Counted from the stretch's first letter, positions 1 through 8,921 are shown. The stretch is DNA of 33,011 bases from an uncultured Collinsella sp. (GCA_937934165.1 CALGZX010000105.1:1-33011); one strand, 5' to 3'. The notes: generated from the letters alone by a model not told the origin. Numbers and translations: made by a program.

Positions 1-100
1 TGCGTCGGCGCCTTGGTGTCGGCATGGCCGTAGCTGCTGACACCGCACGCGCTAGACGAAGACCCGCCCAGGACCGACCGCAGCCACCAAGGGACGCGAC
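1..100 (-). repeat. DGR variable repeat (VR), upstream part
   Basis: Bases 1-100 align without gaps to 32301-32400 (offset 32300). Thirteen positions differ: 2, 12, 16, 20, 26, 32, 37, 43, 44, 71, 91, 92 and 100. All but position 12 are T in the plus-strand copy of the template, that is adenine on the coding minus strand. Homology stops at base 100. Adenine-only substitution in one copy is the hallmark of DGR mutagenic retrohoming and identifies this copy as the VR. Confidence 0.95.
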
Positions 101-863
101 CGCCCGCGATGCGGCTTGCGGTGTCGGTGAAGATGGGGAACTGCGAATCGAAGCCGACAGAGTAGCCCTTGCTGCCCCATACTGGGCACCCGTAAACCTC
201 CATCTCTGAGGGCGACCAAATCTTGCCCAAGTCCGCCCAGCTCCAACCGCTCGCTTCGGTGAGCTTGCCCGAAGACGAATAGCGCTCTTCGAGAAGCACG
301 CGCTGCGCGAGAATGGCGCTCTGAAGCGTGGACGGCAGCGCGGGAAAGAAATCGTTGATCTCCCAATCATGGAGCTTCGAGCACAAGTAAGGGTGCTTCT
401 CTTCGGCGGTGCCGTTGTTGTCGTTTGTCTCGCGCCACTGAAGGTAGCTCGTGTTGGATGCCTTGTCGCCCTTCACGGTGACGGGCGCTTTCGGCACCAT
501 GACGATATGATGCCCCTTCGCGGTGTCTCCGCACTGGTAATACTGGTCGATAGCGCCGATGCGGTAGCGCACCGTCTGCGCTGGCACGTTAGCGCCCTCG
601 GAAACGGGAACGTCGATGTAGTCTCCGATGCGCAGACCGGCGAAGTTGGCGTTTCGCGCGCGGTTGCGAAGCCACGTGTAAATGTCGGTGCTGCCGATCT
701 CGTTAGCGAAGACCGAAGCGAGCGAGCGCCCCGCGTAAGCGTTGATGTTGTGCTGGCGGTCGTATTCCTCGGCGGTCGTGACAGAATCGGCCTTGCTCTG
801 CGCTGAAGTGTCCTTCAGGTTGTACGCGGTGCCATTGATAGAAAACTTCGACAAATCAGCCAT
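1..863 (-). CDS. DGR target protein, C-type-lectin-like (DUF6273-like), 3' end cut by window edge
   Basis: Probable receptor-binding or tail-tip protein diversified by the DGR. Start is the ATG at 863-861, preceded by an AGGGAG Shine-Dalgarno sequence. The frame stays open to base 1 (287 residues) and continues in 33011-32962, giving 300 aa when the ends are joined. Known DGR targets carry variable residues in a C-terminal C-type lectin fold. Here the last 45 residues hold the WWLRS motif (259-263) followed by a Gly/Ser-rich stretch. Residues P258, L265, G274, S276, Y278, H280, D282, T283 and K284 stand where the template encodes Asn (Met at 265). The gene lies directly downstream of a BppU-like baseplate gene, which fits display at the tail tip. 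It was missed by simple ORF calling because its stop lies beyond the edge. The family name is from memory of the WWLRS signature; the fold was not tested. Confidence 0.85.
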   Translation of the reverse strand, partial: MADLSKFSINGTAYNLKDTSAQSKADSVTTAEEYDRQHNINAYAGRSLASVFANEIGSTDIYTWLRNRARNANFAGLRIGDYIDVPVSEGANVPAQTVRYRIGAIDQYYQCGDTAKGHHIVMVPKAPVTVKGDKASNTSYLQWRETNDNNGTAEEKHPYLCSKLHDWEINDFFPALPSTLQSAILAQRVLLEERYSSSGKLTEASGWSWADLGKIWSPSEMEVYGCPVWGSKGYSVGFDSQFPIFTDTASRIAGGRVPWWLRSVLGGSSSSACGVSSYGHADTKAPT

Positions 864-878
864 TGATAGTCTCCCTTC

Positions 879-1880
879 TTAGTTGAGCGTCGCCGTCTCG
901 CCGCTCATGGTGGCTTGCGCAACCGTGACCGTCTCGCCGGATAGGGCGCTTCGTCTGTTTGTGGGCATGTACGCCGTTTCTCCAAGGACTATGTAGCCGT
1001 CCTGAAGCTCGACAAGGGCTGTCGCAAGCGTCGCGTTCTCGTCGCGCAGCTCTTGCACCTCGTCATCTGACGGCGGTTCGATAGCCGCGATAGCGTTTGC
1101 GATATTAAGCGCGTTCTGTGCTGCGGCGGTGGCATCCTCTGCTGCGCCGTTTGCAGTCGCAGCGGCGGCCTTCGCGCTCGCTGCAGCGGTGTTCGCCGCG
1201 CTCGCGGCGGCATTGGCGCTTGCGGTCGCCTTGTCGGCGTTCTGCTTCGCAGTGTTTGCGGCTGATGCGGCGTTGTTCGCAGTCGTGGTCGCAGCGTCCG
1301 CGTTCTGCTTCGCAGTGTTTGCGGCTGATGCGGCGGTGTTTGCGGCATCTGCCGCGTTGTTCGCGTTCGTCGCCGCGCTGTTGGCGGTGCTCGCCGCCGT
1401 GTTGGCCTTTCCAGCGGCGGTGTTCGCCGCGCTCGCCGCGCTGTTGGCGTTCTTTACCGCCGTCTCTCCACGGTCGATGAGGTCTTGAACGGCATCGTCC
1501 CAGTTCTGCGCGGGCTGCTGCCCGTCAAGAGCGCTGCGCAGGATTTCTATTGCGAATCGCTCTGTCGAATAGGTCTTGCCGCTCTTCGTGATCGTGAAAT
1601 AGGCTTCGTCGGTGTAGCCGGACACGCTGCAAAGCTTCGATTCGTCAACCGTGATCGTGGCGGCGTTTCCGCTCACCGAGCATTGGCCGCGATAGTAGTT
1701 ACGTTTGTTAGGCAGCAGCACGACAAGCCATGCCGTAGCACCTGAAAGCGCGAACTCATCGCCGTTGTCGTAGATAAGCGCCTTGATGGTGGTTCCGCCA
1801 TCGTCGCCCTGACCAACCTTGATGCAGGTTCCCGCGCCCTCCTTCGAGATATCGAGTTCAAGCGTCCGTGTGTTGCTCAT
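879..1880 (-). CDS. BppU-like baseplate/tail fibre protein with Ala/Asn coiled-coil repeats
   Basis: 333 aa from the ATG at 1880, which overlaps the upstream stop (TGATG). Residues 1-115 resemble the BppU N-terminal domain (DUF2479) that anchors receptor-binding proteins in Gram-positive phage baseplates: a short beta-rich segment with the 'FAIEIL' end typical of the family. Residues about 140-265 are a long Ala/Asn/Thr-rich heptad array (repeated AASAANTA blocks), surely a trimeric coiled-coil shaft. The end (270-333) has a short EVQELRDENATLATALVEL coiled coil and a small terminal part. Next downstream is the DGR target gene, so this protein probably carries or positions it. Confidence 0.75.
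   Translation of the reverse strand: MSNTRTLELDISKEGAGTCIKVGQGDDGGTTIKALIYDNGDEFALSGATAWLVVLLPNKRNYYRGQCSVSGNAATITVDESKLCSVSGYTDEAYFTITKSGKTYSTERFAIEILRSALDGQQPAQNWDDAVQDLIDRGETAVKNANSAASAANTAAGKANTAASTANSAATNANNAADAANTAASAANTAKQNADAATTTANNAASAANTAKQNADKATASANAAASAANTAAASAKAAAATANGAAEDATAAAQNALNIANAIAAIEPPSDDEVQELRDENATLATALVELQDGYIVLGETAYMPTNRRSALSGETVTVAQATMSGETATLN
1237..1335. repeat. Internal 36-bp direct repeat in the BppU-like gene
   Basis: A 36-bp sequence starting gcgttctgcttcgcag occurs at 1237-1272 and again at 1300-1335, a 63-bp period. It encodes two 21-residue (three-heptad) units of the coiled-coil shaft. The near-identity at DNA level suggests recent duplication and a way to vary shaft length. 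Confidence 0.8.
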
Positions 1881-2281
1881 CACTCGCCGCCTTCCTCGAC
1901 GGTGCCGTATGCAAGCGCGCGGAGGGCTTCGAGCGCTTCGGCGAAGCTCATAGCAGATCGCGCCTTGCTAGACACGGGCTGCACGTCCGCGCGCGCGGCG
2001 ACGGCTGGCACGCTCGCGGCCAAAGCGTCGAACACATCGACAACCGCCCTCATGCGGTCATCGACGTACAAGGGCTGAACGAGCGTGAAGGGCTGATCGT
2101 CGTTGATTGGCTCCTTCACGTCTTCCGGCTGCACGACGGTTCGGTTTCCGTCTTCGTCAACTGCAATGAAAATCATTCCGTTGCTCGCGGCGCGGTTGAT
2201 AAGCTCTTCGTCGTATTCGGTCACCATCGCTTCGCAGTTGCCTATCGGGTCGTGCAGCATGTGATAAAGGGTCTTGCTCAT
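1880..2281 (-). CDS. Hypothetical tail-region protein
   Basis: 133 aa from the ATG at 2281, placed 7 bases after a perfect GGAGG. It starts MSKTLYHML and has no recognised domain. Acidic and hydrophilic, with a helical C-terminal third (SFAEALEALRALAYG). Its position between the tail endopeptidase and the BppU-like gene suggests a small baseplate or chaperone component. The stop overlaps the next start. Confidence 0.75.
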   Translation of the reverse strand: MSKTLYHMLHDPIGNCEAMVTEYDEELINRAASNGMIFIAVDEDGNRTVVQPEDVKEPINDDQPFTLVQPLYVDDRMRAVVDVFDALAASVPAVAARADVQPVSSKARSAMSFAEALEALRALAYGTVEEGGE

Positions 2282-2289
2282 CGTTCCTC

Positions 2290-4848
2290 CTAGTCGAAGT
2301 TGCATACCGTGCAGAAGCCGTCTACAAAGTCGATGCTTCGCGTTACGTTCCACCATGTAATCGTGCCGTCGCCGTCATCCTGAATCTTGCTGATGTAATG
2401 CAGCGTGCATTCTTTCGTGATCGCATGCGTTGTCGTGGTGCTCTCGCTGCTAGATGCAGCGGCGGAAATAAGCGGCGTGGTGATTCGTATATGCTGGTTT
2501 CCCGTCAACTGAAGACCGGTCGTTAGCTTCCCGGTGCTAACGTCGCGCATGTGCGCTGAGAAGTCGATAGTCCCGATCTGCGTTCCGTCTTCGTAGCCTG
2601 TAATCTCGCCACTGGTAAGACGGATGAGGTTTGAAGCAGAACCGCATTCGAACGTACCGTTAGCGTCGATATTGTTTGCCGTCATGTAGTTTGTCGTAAG
2701 CGAACCGGTGTTGAGGTTCCACGTGCTGCGACCGTATCTGTCACTGATGATGCCCGTTTCAATGTAGGTGGCATTGATATAGACTTTGCCCCCGCTGAGA
2801 TAGATTCCCTGCGTAGCGCCGTTGTTCGTCAAGCGATTGAAAACATCGCGTTGCGTGAGTGAATCGTCTAACGCGTCCACCTTGTCTTGCGCCTGTTTCT
2901 GCTCAATCATGTTGCTTGCTTGGCGCGCCGCAGAGTTGTACGTCTTGATGCTGGCGGCATAGTCGCTGTAAGCAATTTCGTAGAGCTGCATAGCGTCGTA
3001 AAGATCTTCTGCGGTCGTGGTGTCAAGAACGTTCTGAATCCTCAGAAGCAACTTCCCGTGAGTTCCGTTAGCACTGAACACCGCTTCGTATTGCGTCCGA
3101 AGAACAGCCTTGAACTGCGCATCGAGATACGAACTGTTGTATAGGCTGTTGTACTCGCTTTCGAGGTCTTCGCTCTCCTTTTCCACGGTTTGCAGAATCT
3201 TAGATACCGCCGCGTGCTCTGCTTCCGTTATGATTCCGTCTTCGGCTATGCCGTCCATCGTCTTATCGAGTTCGTCAAGACCGCTGAAAAGGTCTTCAAC
3301 GCTCGTGTCGCCAAGTTTCGCGCCAGCGGAAAGCGAGAACTCGCCGCTGGTCAAGTCCCAGAAGTTGTTTCCCTTCTCGTCGGTCAGCAGACCGGCGCGC
3401 ACGCGGTCAGCCTTCATGGTTCCAGCGTTGATAACGTCGGCAGTAACCATGCCGCCAGTGAAGAACGTTCGCCAATCCCATTGACCGTCTGACGTAAGGC
3501 CAGCAGCCAACCGCTGACCGCGACCGTTGACGTTGATAGCCCACATGTCGGCGGTCGCCTTGACCGGCAAACCCGTTTCGGGGTTCAGCGGTACGTTGCT
3601 CCAAATCTCGCCCAGCTCGAACGTCTCGACATGGTAGGTTCCAACCGCGTTGAACTGAGCGTTGAGCGCTTGCTGAAGCTGAATCAGCCACGATACCGAT
3701 GTGCCAGCCGCAGCGTCGTAGAGCGCGTTTTGCTGGCTGTTGCTCTTCAGGGCGCTGTTGACGCTCTGCCACATGTCGGCCATCGTGTCAGTCAGCGTGC
3801 CGAACGTCACAGTCGCGTCGCCGGTGAGCAAGTCGCGCTCAATCTGAGACACGCGGCCATGAAGGCGCACGCCCTCGGCAGAAAAGCCCTTGTCGATGAT
3901 CGCCACGTCATCGCCAACGCCCACGCCCTCCCACGAGCGCCCGAAGGCGTATAGGTCGATGACCGAAGCGGTGTAGGTTACTTTCGGCTCCTTCACCTGC
4001 TCTAGGTAGTCTTTCGTTTCCTGCAAGAGCTGCGCCGCGTCCTCGCACTGCTCGTTGACGTATGACGCGACGGCGGGAAGAATGCCGCCCTCGCCGTCAG
4101 GGTGCCCCCAAACGGTTGTAGCGTCGGCGTCCTCCACGTAGTCTTTACCGCCGTTGATATCGCCGAAAGTGAGACGGCGACCGTAACCGCCGCTCTCCGT
4201 TTCAACGCCCTTGCCGTATCCGTAGACGCGCGTTTTCGGGTTGTCGCTCGCAACGGAGCGCTTAACGGAAACGAGGTCTTTAGTCCACGTGAACCGCTTA
4301 GCGCTACTCTGGTTGCCGCGCTTGGCGCGCACGCCCACGCGGCGGCTAACGATGCTCGCGCCGTCGTGGACGATAAGCGTTTCAAGCTCTCCGCCCCACG
4401 TCTCGATGATTCCGGCCAATCCCTCACGCACGCTCTCATGGTAGAAGGTGCGCGAAGCGCTGCCGCCCTGATCGCACGTGCCAACCTCCCAGCGCGTGTC
4501 TGCGAGGATTGACGCGAGGGCTACCGCAACGCTGCCGGAAGGCCGCTTATCGTCCAGCCAGTCATCCCACGTCTCGTTCACCGAGTTGATGCAGACGGCT
4601 TGCGTCTCAGGCGCGCCGTCATCGTCGTGTACCCTGTCGATGGTGTCAACGATGTGTTCGTGACACGTGCCCTGAAGGTCAATCCAAACTATGCGGTCGC
4701 CCTTCACGAGGTCTTCGGCGCACGTGATGCCCAGCTCGTCGGTTCCGTCCAGCGCGTCGGTGTGCGTTGCGGCGCTCACCGTGAGCCGCCCCAGATTGTC
4801 GCCCCAACGGCTGAAACGGGTGAAGCCTATACGTCTAATTAAAGCCAT
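2290..4848 (-). CDS. Phage tail endopeptidase/minor tail protein (Tal-like)
   Basis: 852 aa from the ATG at 4848, after a GTGG ribosome site and overlapping the Dit stop. The N-terminal half (about 1-360) has the features of Prophage_tail/siphovirus ReqiPepy6 Gp37-like hub proteins: YGYGKG near 215 and the long loop before VTYTASVIDLYAFG. The middle (about 520-640) is helical and acidic. The C-terminal 200 residues are beta-rich repeats with ASN/THR-rich stretches (GSLTTNYMTANNIDANGTF) like tail-associated fibre domains. It follows Dit, the standard order, so it should form the tail tip below the distal tail hexamer. No peptidase active site was identified. Confidence 0.75.
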   Translation of the reverse strand: MALIRRIGFTRFSRWGDNLGRLTVSAATHTDALDGTDELGITCAEDLVKGDRIVWIDLQGTCHEHIVDTIDRVHDDDGAPETQAVCINSVNETWDDWLDDKRPSGSVAVALASILADTRWEVGTCDQGGSASRTFYHESVREGLAGIIETWGGELETLIVHDGASIVSRRVGVRAKRGNQSSAKRFTWTKDLVSVKRSVASDNPKTRVYGYGKGVETESGGYGRRLTFGDINGGKDYVEDADATTVWGHPDGEGGILPAVASYVNEQCEDAAQLLQETKDYLEQVKEPKVTYTASVIDLYAFGRSWEGVGVGDDVAIIDKGFSAEGVRLHGRVSQIERDLLTGDATVTFGTLTDTMADMWQSVNSALKSNSQQNALYDAAAGTSVSWLIQLQQALNAQFNAVGTYHVETFELGEIWSNVPLNPETGLPVKATADMWAINVNGRGQRLAAGLTSDGQWDWRTFFTGGMVTADVINAGTMKADRVRAGLLTDEKGNNFWDLTSGEFSLSAGAKLGDTSVEDLFSGLDELDKTMDGIAEDGIITEAEHAAVSKILQTVEKESEDLESEYNSLYNSSYLDAQFKAVLRTQYEAVFSANGTHGKLLLRIQNVLDTTTAEDLYDAMQLYEIAYSDYAASIKTYNSAARQASNMIEQKQAQDKVDALDDSLTQRDVFNRLTNNGATQGIYLSGGKVYINATYIETGIISDRYGRSTWNLNTGSLTTNYMTANNIDANGTFECGSASNLIRLTSGEITGYEDGTQIGTIDFSAHMRDVSTGKLTTGLQLTGNQHIRITTPLISAAASSSESTTTTHAITKECTLHYISKIQDDGDGTITWWNVTRSIDFVDGFCTVCNFD

Positions 4849-5576
4849 CGTTCCACCCACTCTAGTACCGCCGTACCGCTGGTGATGTTCAGGTGGCACC
4901 GCCCGTTGATTTCGAAGTAATCCGAATCAATCGTTACCGGCGCGGTCTGGTTGTTGACCGTCGCGTGCTCGGTCGCCATGTCAAGACGTATGGTGCTCGA
5001 AGACGTGAGCGGCGTATTGACAGCCACGAACTCGCCGGTATCGACGTTCGTAATCCGCCACGTGCTGCCAGCGGAGGGCTTCGCCGTAACTTGCAGGTGA
5101 GCGGGGCGGTTGCCGCCAGCGTTGACGTAGACGTTGCCAGCCGAAACCTCCATGCGGCGCTTCTGTCCGTAATAGTCGGGGTCGCCGATATGGAAAGTCA
5201 CGGTGGTTGTCGGGCAATCGTCCGTGATCTCGTCTAGGTCGGTGCTGCCGCTCACGATTGCGAGCAGGTAGCGCGTCGGGTCATCGGGAAGGTAGAGCGG
5301 CGCGGGTTCGTCAGTCCAGAGAGCCGCCGCGAGCTTGTGCCGCATCTCCGCGACCTCGCGGCGGTCTTCAGTCCTAAGCCAAATCTCAACGGGAAGGTCG
5401 TAGCCGCCACGGTAGGCACTCTTGAAGACCTCGCCATGCCGCCCCGGCACGCTCTCGAACGTCGCGTTGACGGTCGCCATGATGGGGCGGCGCACCTTGC
5501 AGTAAACCAGCTTCGATAGGTCGGTGCCGTTAAAGATGATTCGGTCGTGCTGGTTCCTAGTCCGTCTAAGTTGCAA
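4839..5576 (-). CDS. Distal tail protein (Dit, siphovirus tail component)
   Basis: 245 aa. The start is TTG at 5576, which overlaps the tape-measure stop and sits behind a GGGGGGTG ribosome site. No in-frame ATG is better placed. It has the family's pattern: an early beta strand block (IIFNGTDLSKLVYCKV), GRHGEVFKSAYRGGYDLPVEI, the Y-L-P-D-D-P-T-R-Y-L stretch, and a C-terminal carbohydrate-module-like beta domain ending in GTAVLEWVERW. It should form the hexameric ring joining tail tube and tip. Order after the tape measure supports the call. Confidence 0.85.
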   Translation of the reverse strand: MQLRRTRNQHDRIIFNGTDLSKLVYCKVRRPIMATVNATFESVPGRHGEVFKSAYRGGYDLPVEIWLRTEDRREVAEMRHKLAAALWTDEPAPLYLPDDPTRYLLAIVSGSTDLDEITDDCPTTTVTFHIGDPDYYGQKRRMEVSAGNVYVNAGGNRPAHLQVTAKPSAGSTWRITNVDTGEFVAVNTPLTSSSTIRLDMATEHATVNNQTAPVTIDSDYFEINGRCHLNITSGTAVLEWVERWL

Positions 5577-8220
5577 CTGGCACCCCCCTTTGCTTCAGCT
5601 TGCTTGCGATGCCAGCGCCGATCTGCTGGCCTGTCTCGTATGCGTCCACGCCGTCGGCGACCGTGGCGTAAACCGTCACGGCGACGTTAACGGGCTGGCT
5701 CGGCGCGTCGGCAAATCGCGAGAAGGCGCGGTTTACCGATGTTTCGATGAAGCCTTGCAACTGCTTCTCAGGCGCGATGAACTCGCCGCCCGCTTCGCCA
5801 ACGCCGACGATTGAAGGCTCATCGAAGTAGCCGCCGCGCGCGTACCAACTGATGCTCACGCTCGGTAGTGAAATCGGGCCGAACTCGTTCCAGCTCACGT
5901 TGAAGTGCGGAAGCTTTGGCTTCGGAATGCTTATCTTGATTCCGCCGAAGGCGTTCATGATCTTCTGCGGAATGCTCGAAATCGCGTTCCATGCGCTTTC
6001 GATAGGGTTCTCTATGAAGCCCCGAATGCTGTTGAACACGCCTTGCACCTTCGAGCCAAGGCCGGGGAATCCCAGCTTGTCGCCGATTCGGTCTGCGATG
6101 CTAACCGCCGTGCTCTCGGCAGCGTCAAGTTTCGAGCCGATGTTGTCTTTAATCGCGTTGAAGGCGTTTGCCGCTTTGCTCTTCGCAGTCTCCCAGTCGC
6201 CGTTCATTGCGGCTTGCAGAGCGCCAGCCGCCGAGCTGCCAACGGTCTTCGCGGTGTTCATGTCGTTCTGAACCGTGGAAGCGATTTGCCCGAAGGCCGA
6301 ATCGGTGTTGCCGGTTAGATTGTTCCACCAGCTAGACACGGTATCGACCGCGCCCTGTGCGAGGTTCCCGACGTTGGTTTTAAGATCGTTCCAAGCGTTC
6401 GAAGCGCCGGTTTTGATGTTCTCCCAAGTGTCGGAAGCGCCCTGCTTCAGCTGCTCCCACTTCTCGCCAACGCCGGTGCAGAAATCCGAAACGCCGGTGC
6501 TGACCTGCTCCCAGATTCCGCCCCAGAACTCAGGCACGCCAGCGAAGAAATCCTGCACGGCTTGCCACTTCTCAGAAATCCAGCCGGTGAAGTCAGACCA
6601 CATCTGCTTGCCCGTCTCGGTCTGCGTGAAGAACCACGTAAGGCCAGCGACGGCGGCGGACACGGCGGCAACGCCAAGGCCGATAGGGTGAGCGGCGATA
6701 AGCCCGGTAAAGCCCGTCCAGCCGCTAGAAAGCGTGCCGGTGAGCATGCTTCCCAGACCGCCCGCCTTGGTGACGATGTTAGAGAAGCCGGTTCCGATCT
6801 TGCTTAGAAAGCCCGTGTCACCCATGAGCTTCTTAGCGCCGCCCCAAAGCTCGCCAGCGGTCTTGAAGGCGCTTCCCACGCCCTCTGCGGCCTCCATCGT
6901 CTTACCAATGGCGGTTGTCACGCCGCCGAAGGCGACCGCGCCGAGCGCGAGGTTATTAACAAGCGTCTGCTGCTCTGGCGTTAGGTTCTTGTACCAGCCC
7001 GTTACGGATTCGAGCGCGGGCGCGAGCGTGTTAAGAAGGCTCGTCCCGATCTCGGTTACGGCGGTCTTGACTGGCATTGCCGCTTCGCCGAGTTCCTGCA
7101 TGCTCTGGTTCATCTCGTTCTGCGCGTCGCGCGAAGCGAGAAGGTCTTTGTTCGTCTCTTGGTACTGCCGTCCCGCGTCCGCGTAAAGCCCGGTAAGCGT
7201 CTCGGTGATGAGCTGCGACCGCTCCTGCTCGCTTCCGCACGCGGCAAGAGCAGCGTTAAAAGCGTCTTCTTTTGTCTGACCCTCGGCGACCGCCTGATTG
7301 AAGGCGGCCTGAGCCGAAGAGTGACCGGACAGCGCGGCGCTCCACTGCTCGGCTGATGCCGTAGACCAGTTGAGAGCGTCGGCAAGACCGCCAGTGACGG
7401 TGCCCGTGTGCGCCGTCTCCTGCGCTGCTTCTGCCAAGTTCTGAAGCGGCAGAGCGTCGCCGAATGTCGCGTAAGCGCCAGCGGCAATGTCCGTCCACTG
7501 CTGCAATTCCTGCTCGTTGGTTGTCAGGCGCGCTAGGTTCTGGCTCGCTTCCGTGGCAGATGAAGAATCGCCAAGGATGCGGTAGAAGCTCGCATAGGTC
7601 GAAGATGCTTGCTCGGCGGTGCCGCCAGCGCTCACCCATGCCGTTTCGAGCTGCCCGCTCTGCTGTATCGCTTCCTCTTGGCTCGATGCAAGGCCGGTAA
7701 GCGCGCCAGCCGCACCGATGATGCCGCCAGACAATGCCGTTCCCGCGCTTGAAATCTTAGACCCGGCGTTTGAAAGCTTGTCGGCGTTGTCCTCGATGGT
7801 CTGACCAACCTTGTAAAGCGCCGTGCGCGATGCGTCCGCTTCGCGCGCCGTGTCCGCAAGCTCGCTGCCGTAGCTGTCAAGCTGGCGCTCGCACTGCATG
7901 ATCGCGCGCTTCAGGCTGTCGTACTGCCGTTCCTCCTGAGCCGTGAGCTGCGCGCCGCTCTGCTTCTTGCTCTCCAACTGCGCGAGCGCTTGCTTGTAAG
8001 CATCAAGCTTCTGCTTCGTCTCGCCGTAGGCAGAGTTGAGCGCCTTTACCTTCTGCTCTAGCAGCTCGGTGTTTCCGGGGTCGAACTTCAGCGCCTTGTT
8101 GATATCGCGCAAATCGCTTTGGGTGTCGCGCGATGCCTGCTGAACCTTCTTCAGGGCGCTTTGAAGCTCGGTCGTGTCGCCGCCGAACTTGATAACAAGC
8201 CCCTTGTAAGTGACCGCCAC
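5566..8220 (-). CDS. Tail tape measure protein
   Basis: 884 aa from GTG at 8220, behind GAGGGGTGA. The N-terminal 140 residues are a charged coiled coil (ELQSALKKVQQASRDTQSDLRDINKAL). Residues about 150-180 are Gly/Ala-rich. A hydrophobic, possibly membrane-active segment lies near 510-530 (IGLGVAAVSAAVAGLTWFF), followed by Trp-containing 'W..I..GAS..WN.LKT' repeats typical of phage_min_tail/TP901 tape measures. The C-terminal part has GGYFDEPSIVGVGEAGGEFIAP, a common tape-measure ending. Length predicts a tail of roughly 130 nm by the usual rule of about 1.5 angstrom per residue. It lies after the two chaperone frames, as usual. Confidence 0.92.
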   Translation of the reverse strand: MAVTYKGLVIKFGGDTTELQSALKKVQQASRDTQSDLRDINKALKFDPGNTELLEQKVKALNSAYGETKQKLDAYKQALAQLESKKQSGAQLTAQEERQYDSLKRAIMQCERQLDSYGSELADTAREADASRTALYKVGQTIEDNADKLSNAGSKISSAGTALSGGIIGAAGALTGLASSQEEAIQQSGQLETAWVSAGGTAEQASSTYASFYRILGDSSSATEASQNLARLTTNEQELQQWTDIAAGAYATFGDALPLQNLAEAAQETAHTGTVTGGLADALNWSTASAEQWSAALSGHSSAQAAFNQAVAEGQTKEDAFNAALAACGSEQERSQLITETLTGLYADAGRQYQETNKDLLASRDAQNEMNQSMQELGEAAMPVKTAVTEIGTSLLNTLAPALESVTGWYKNLTPEQQTLVNNLALGAVAFGGVTTAIGKTMEAAEGVGSAFKTAGELWGGAKKLMGDTGFLSKIGTGFSNIVTKAGGLGSMLTGTLSSGWTGFTGLIAAHPIGLGVAAVSAAVAGLTWFFTQTETGKQMWSDFTGWISEKWQAVQDFFAGVPEFWGGIWEQVSTGVSDFCTGVGEKWEQLKQGASDTWENIKTGASNAWNDLKTNVGNLAQGAVDTVSSWWNNLTGNTDSAFGQIASTVQNDMNTAKTVGSSAAGALQAAMNGDWETAKSKAANAFNAIKDNIGSKLDAAESTAVSIADRIGDKLGFPGLGSKVQGVFNSIRGFIENPIESAWNAISSIPQKIMNAFGGIKISIPKPKLPHFNVSWNEFGPISLPSVSISWYARGGYFDEPSIVGVGEAGGEFIAPEKQLQGFIETSVNRAFSRFADAPSQPVNVAVTVYATVADGVDAYETGQQIGAGIASKLKQRGVPVAT

Positions 8221-8310
8221 GTAATCACCCCTCTTCGGTTGTCAAAGTCCCATGAGTGCTTGAAGCAACGCGCCCTCGCGGGTGCGCTGCCGTCAAGAAC
8301 TCACTTCACG
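8221..8310. other. Short gap before the tape measure, nothing recognised
   Basis: 90 bases between the chaperone extension and tape-measure start. It includes the tape-measure ribosome site. No gene or clear hairpin seen. Confidence 0.4.
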
Positions 8311-8589
8311 TCATGACCAGAACGCGGCTTCTGCCTTGCGCGCCTTCTCGTCCTCGTCGTAGTGCTCCGCAGCGTCGGCGTAGAACGCGTTGAGTTCCAG
8401 AAGGTCTTGAACCTGCCGGTAGCTCATCATCTGAAGGTCTGATAGCGTCAGGCCGCATTGCTGGCAGTTGTAGATGTATCGCGCGTCGCACGCGTCGCTA
8501 AGCTCGCTTGTCAGCGGCGGCGCTTTCCTCTTCGGCGGGCGCGGCTTCCACGTCCTCTTTCGCCGAAGGAAAAAAGTTGTCCTCGACAA
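8311..8589 (-). CDS. Tail assembly chaperone, frameshift extension (gpT-like)
   Basis: Open frame offset +1 (equivalently -2) from the gpG-like frame and overlapping it from 8589 to 8498. It continues to a stop at 8311. The conserved-looking part begins near 8515 (ELSDACDARYIYNCQQCG...SYRQVQDLLELN). No good start or ribosome site exists near it, so it is most likely expressed as a G-T fusion by ribosomal slippage. Candidate sites are the T6 run (8575-8570 on the minus strand, codons TTT TTT C) and the AAG CGA GCT TAG end of the first frame. The latter gives a more natural fused sequence. Confidence 0.6.
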   Translation of the reverse strand: MSRTTFFLRRKRTWKPRPPKRKAPPLTSELSDACDARYIYNCQQCGLTLSDLQMMSYRQVQDLLELNAFYADAAEHYDEDEKARKAEAAFWS

Positions 8590-8911
8590 TTCGCATCACG
8601 TCGGAAGCCCAACCGTCCTTGCGCTCCAAGTTGTACGCGTCCGATGGGAAAGAAGAAACCCACTCATCGAATCCGGTATCGAACTTCGGCGTTGCGGTCT
8701 TGATGCACGCGTAGAAGATTTCGAGCAGCGGGACGATAGCGGGCACGTCGCTAGTCATGAGAGAACCGGCGATCTTAGAAACCGCATCCGCAATGTCCTT
8801 CGGGCGCTTCCTTCCGCCCTCGACAACCTCATTGAAGCATCGAGAATAGGCGATCGGCGTGAACGCGTTGAAGGTCGCTTCGTAGCTCTTTTCGCCAACC
8901 TTGATAAGCAT
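8498..8911 (-). CDS. Tail assembly chaperone, short form (gpG-like)
   Basis: 137 aa from the ATG at 8911 behind GGAGGTGG. It sits between the major tail protein and the tape measure, where phages encode a chaperone pair. The C-terminus is acidic (EDVEAAPAEEESAAADK). The next reading frame overlaps its last 90 bases, which suggests a frameshifted long form. The family is identified by position and size rather than by strong motifs. Confidence 0.8.
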   Translation of the reverse strand: MLIKVGEKSYEATFNAFTPIAYSRCFNEVVEGGRKRPKDIADAVSKIAGSLMTSDVPAIVPLLEIFYACIKTATPKFDTGFDEWVSSFPSDAYNLERKDGWASDVMRIVEDNFFPSAKEDVEAAPAEEESAAADKRA

Positions 8912-8921
8912 TCGCCACCTC

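Noticed and set aside
52..366. 104-codon minus-strand open frame at the left end
   Set aside because: It lies in a different frame from the target protein and has no family or ribosome site.
1100..1480. Array of similar short repeats, possible CRISPR
   Set aside because: The units are contiguous heptad codons inside a long reading frame, without spacers.
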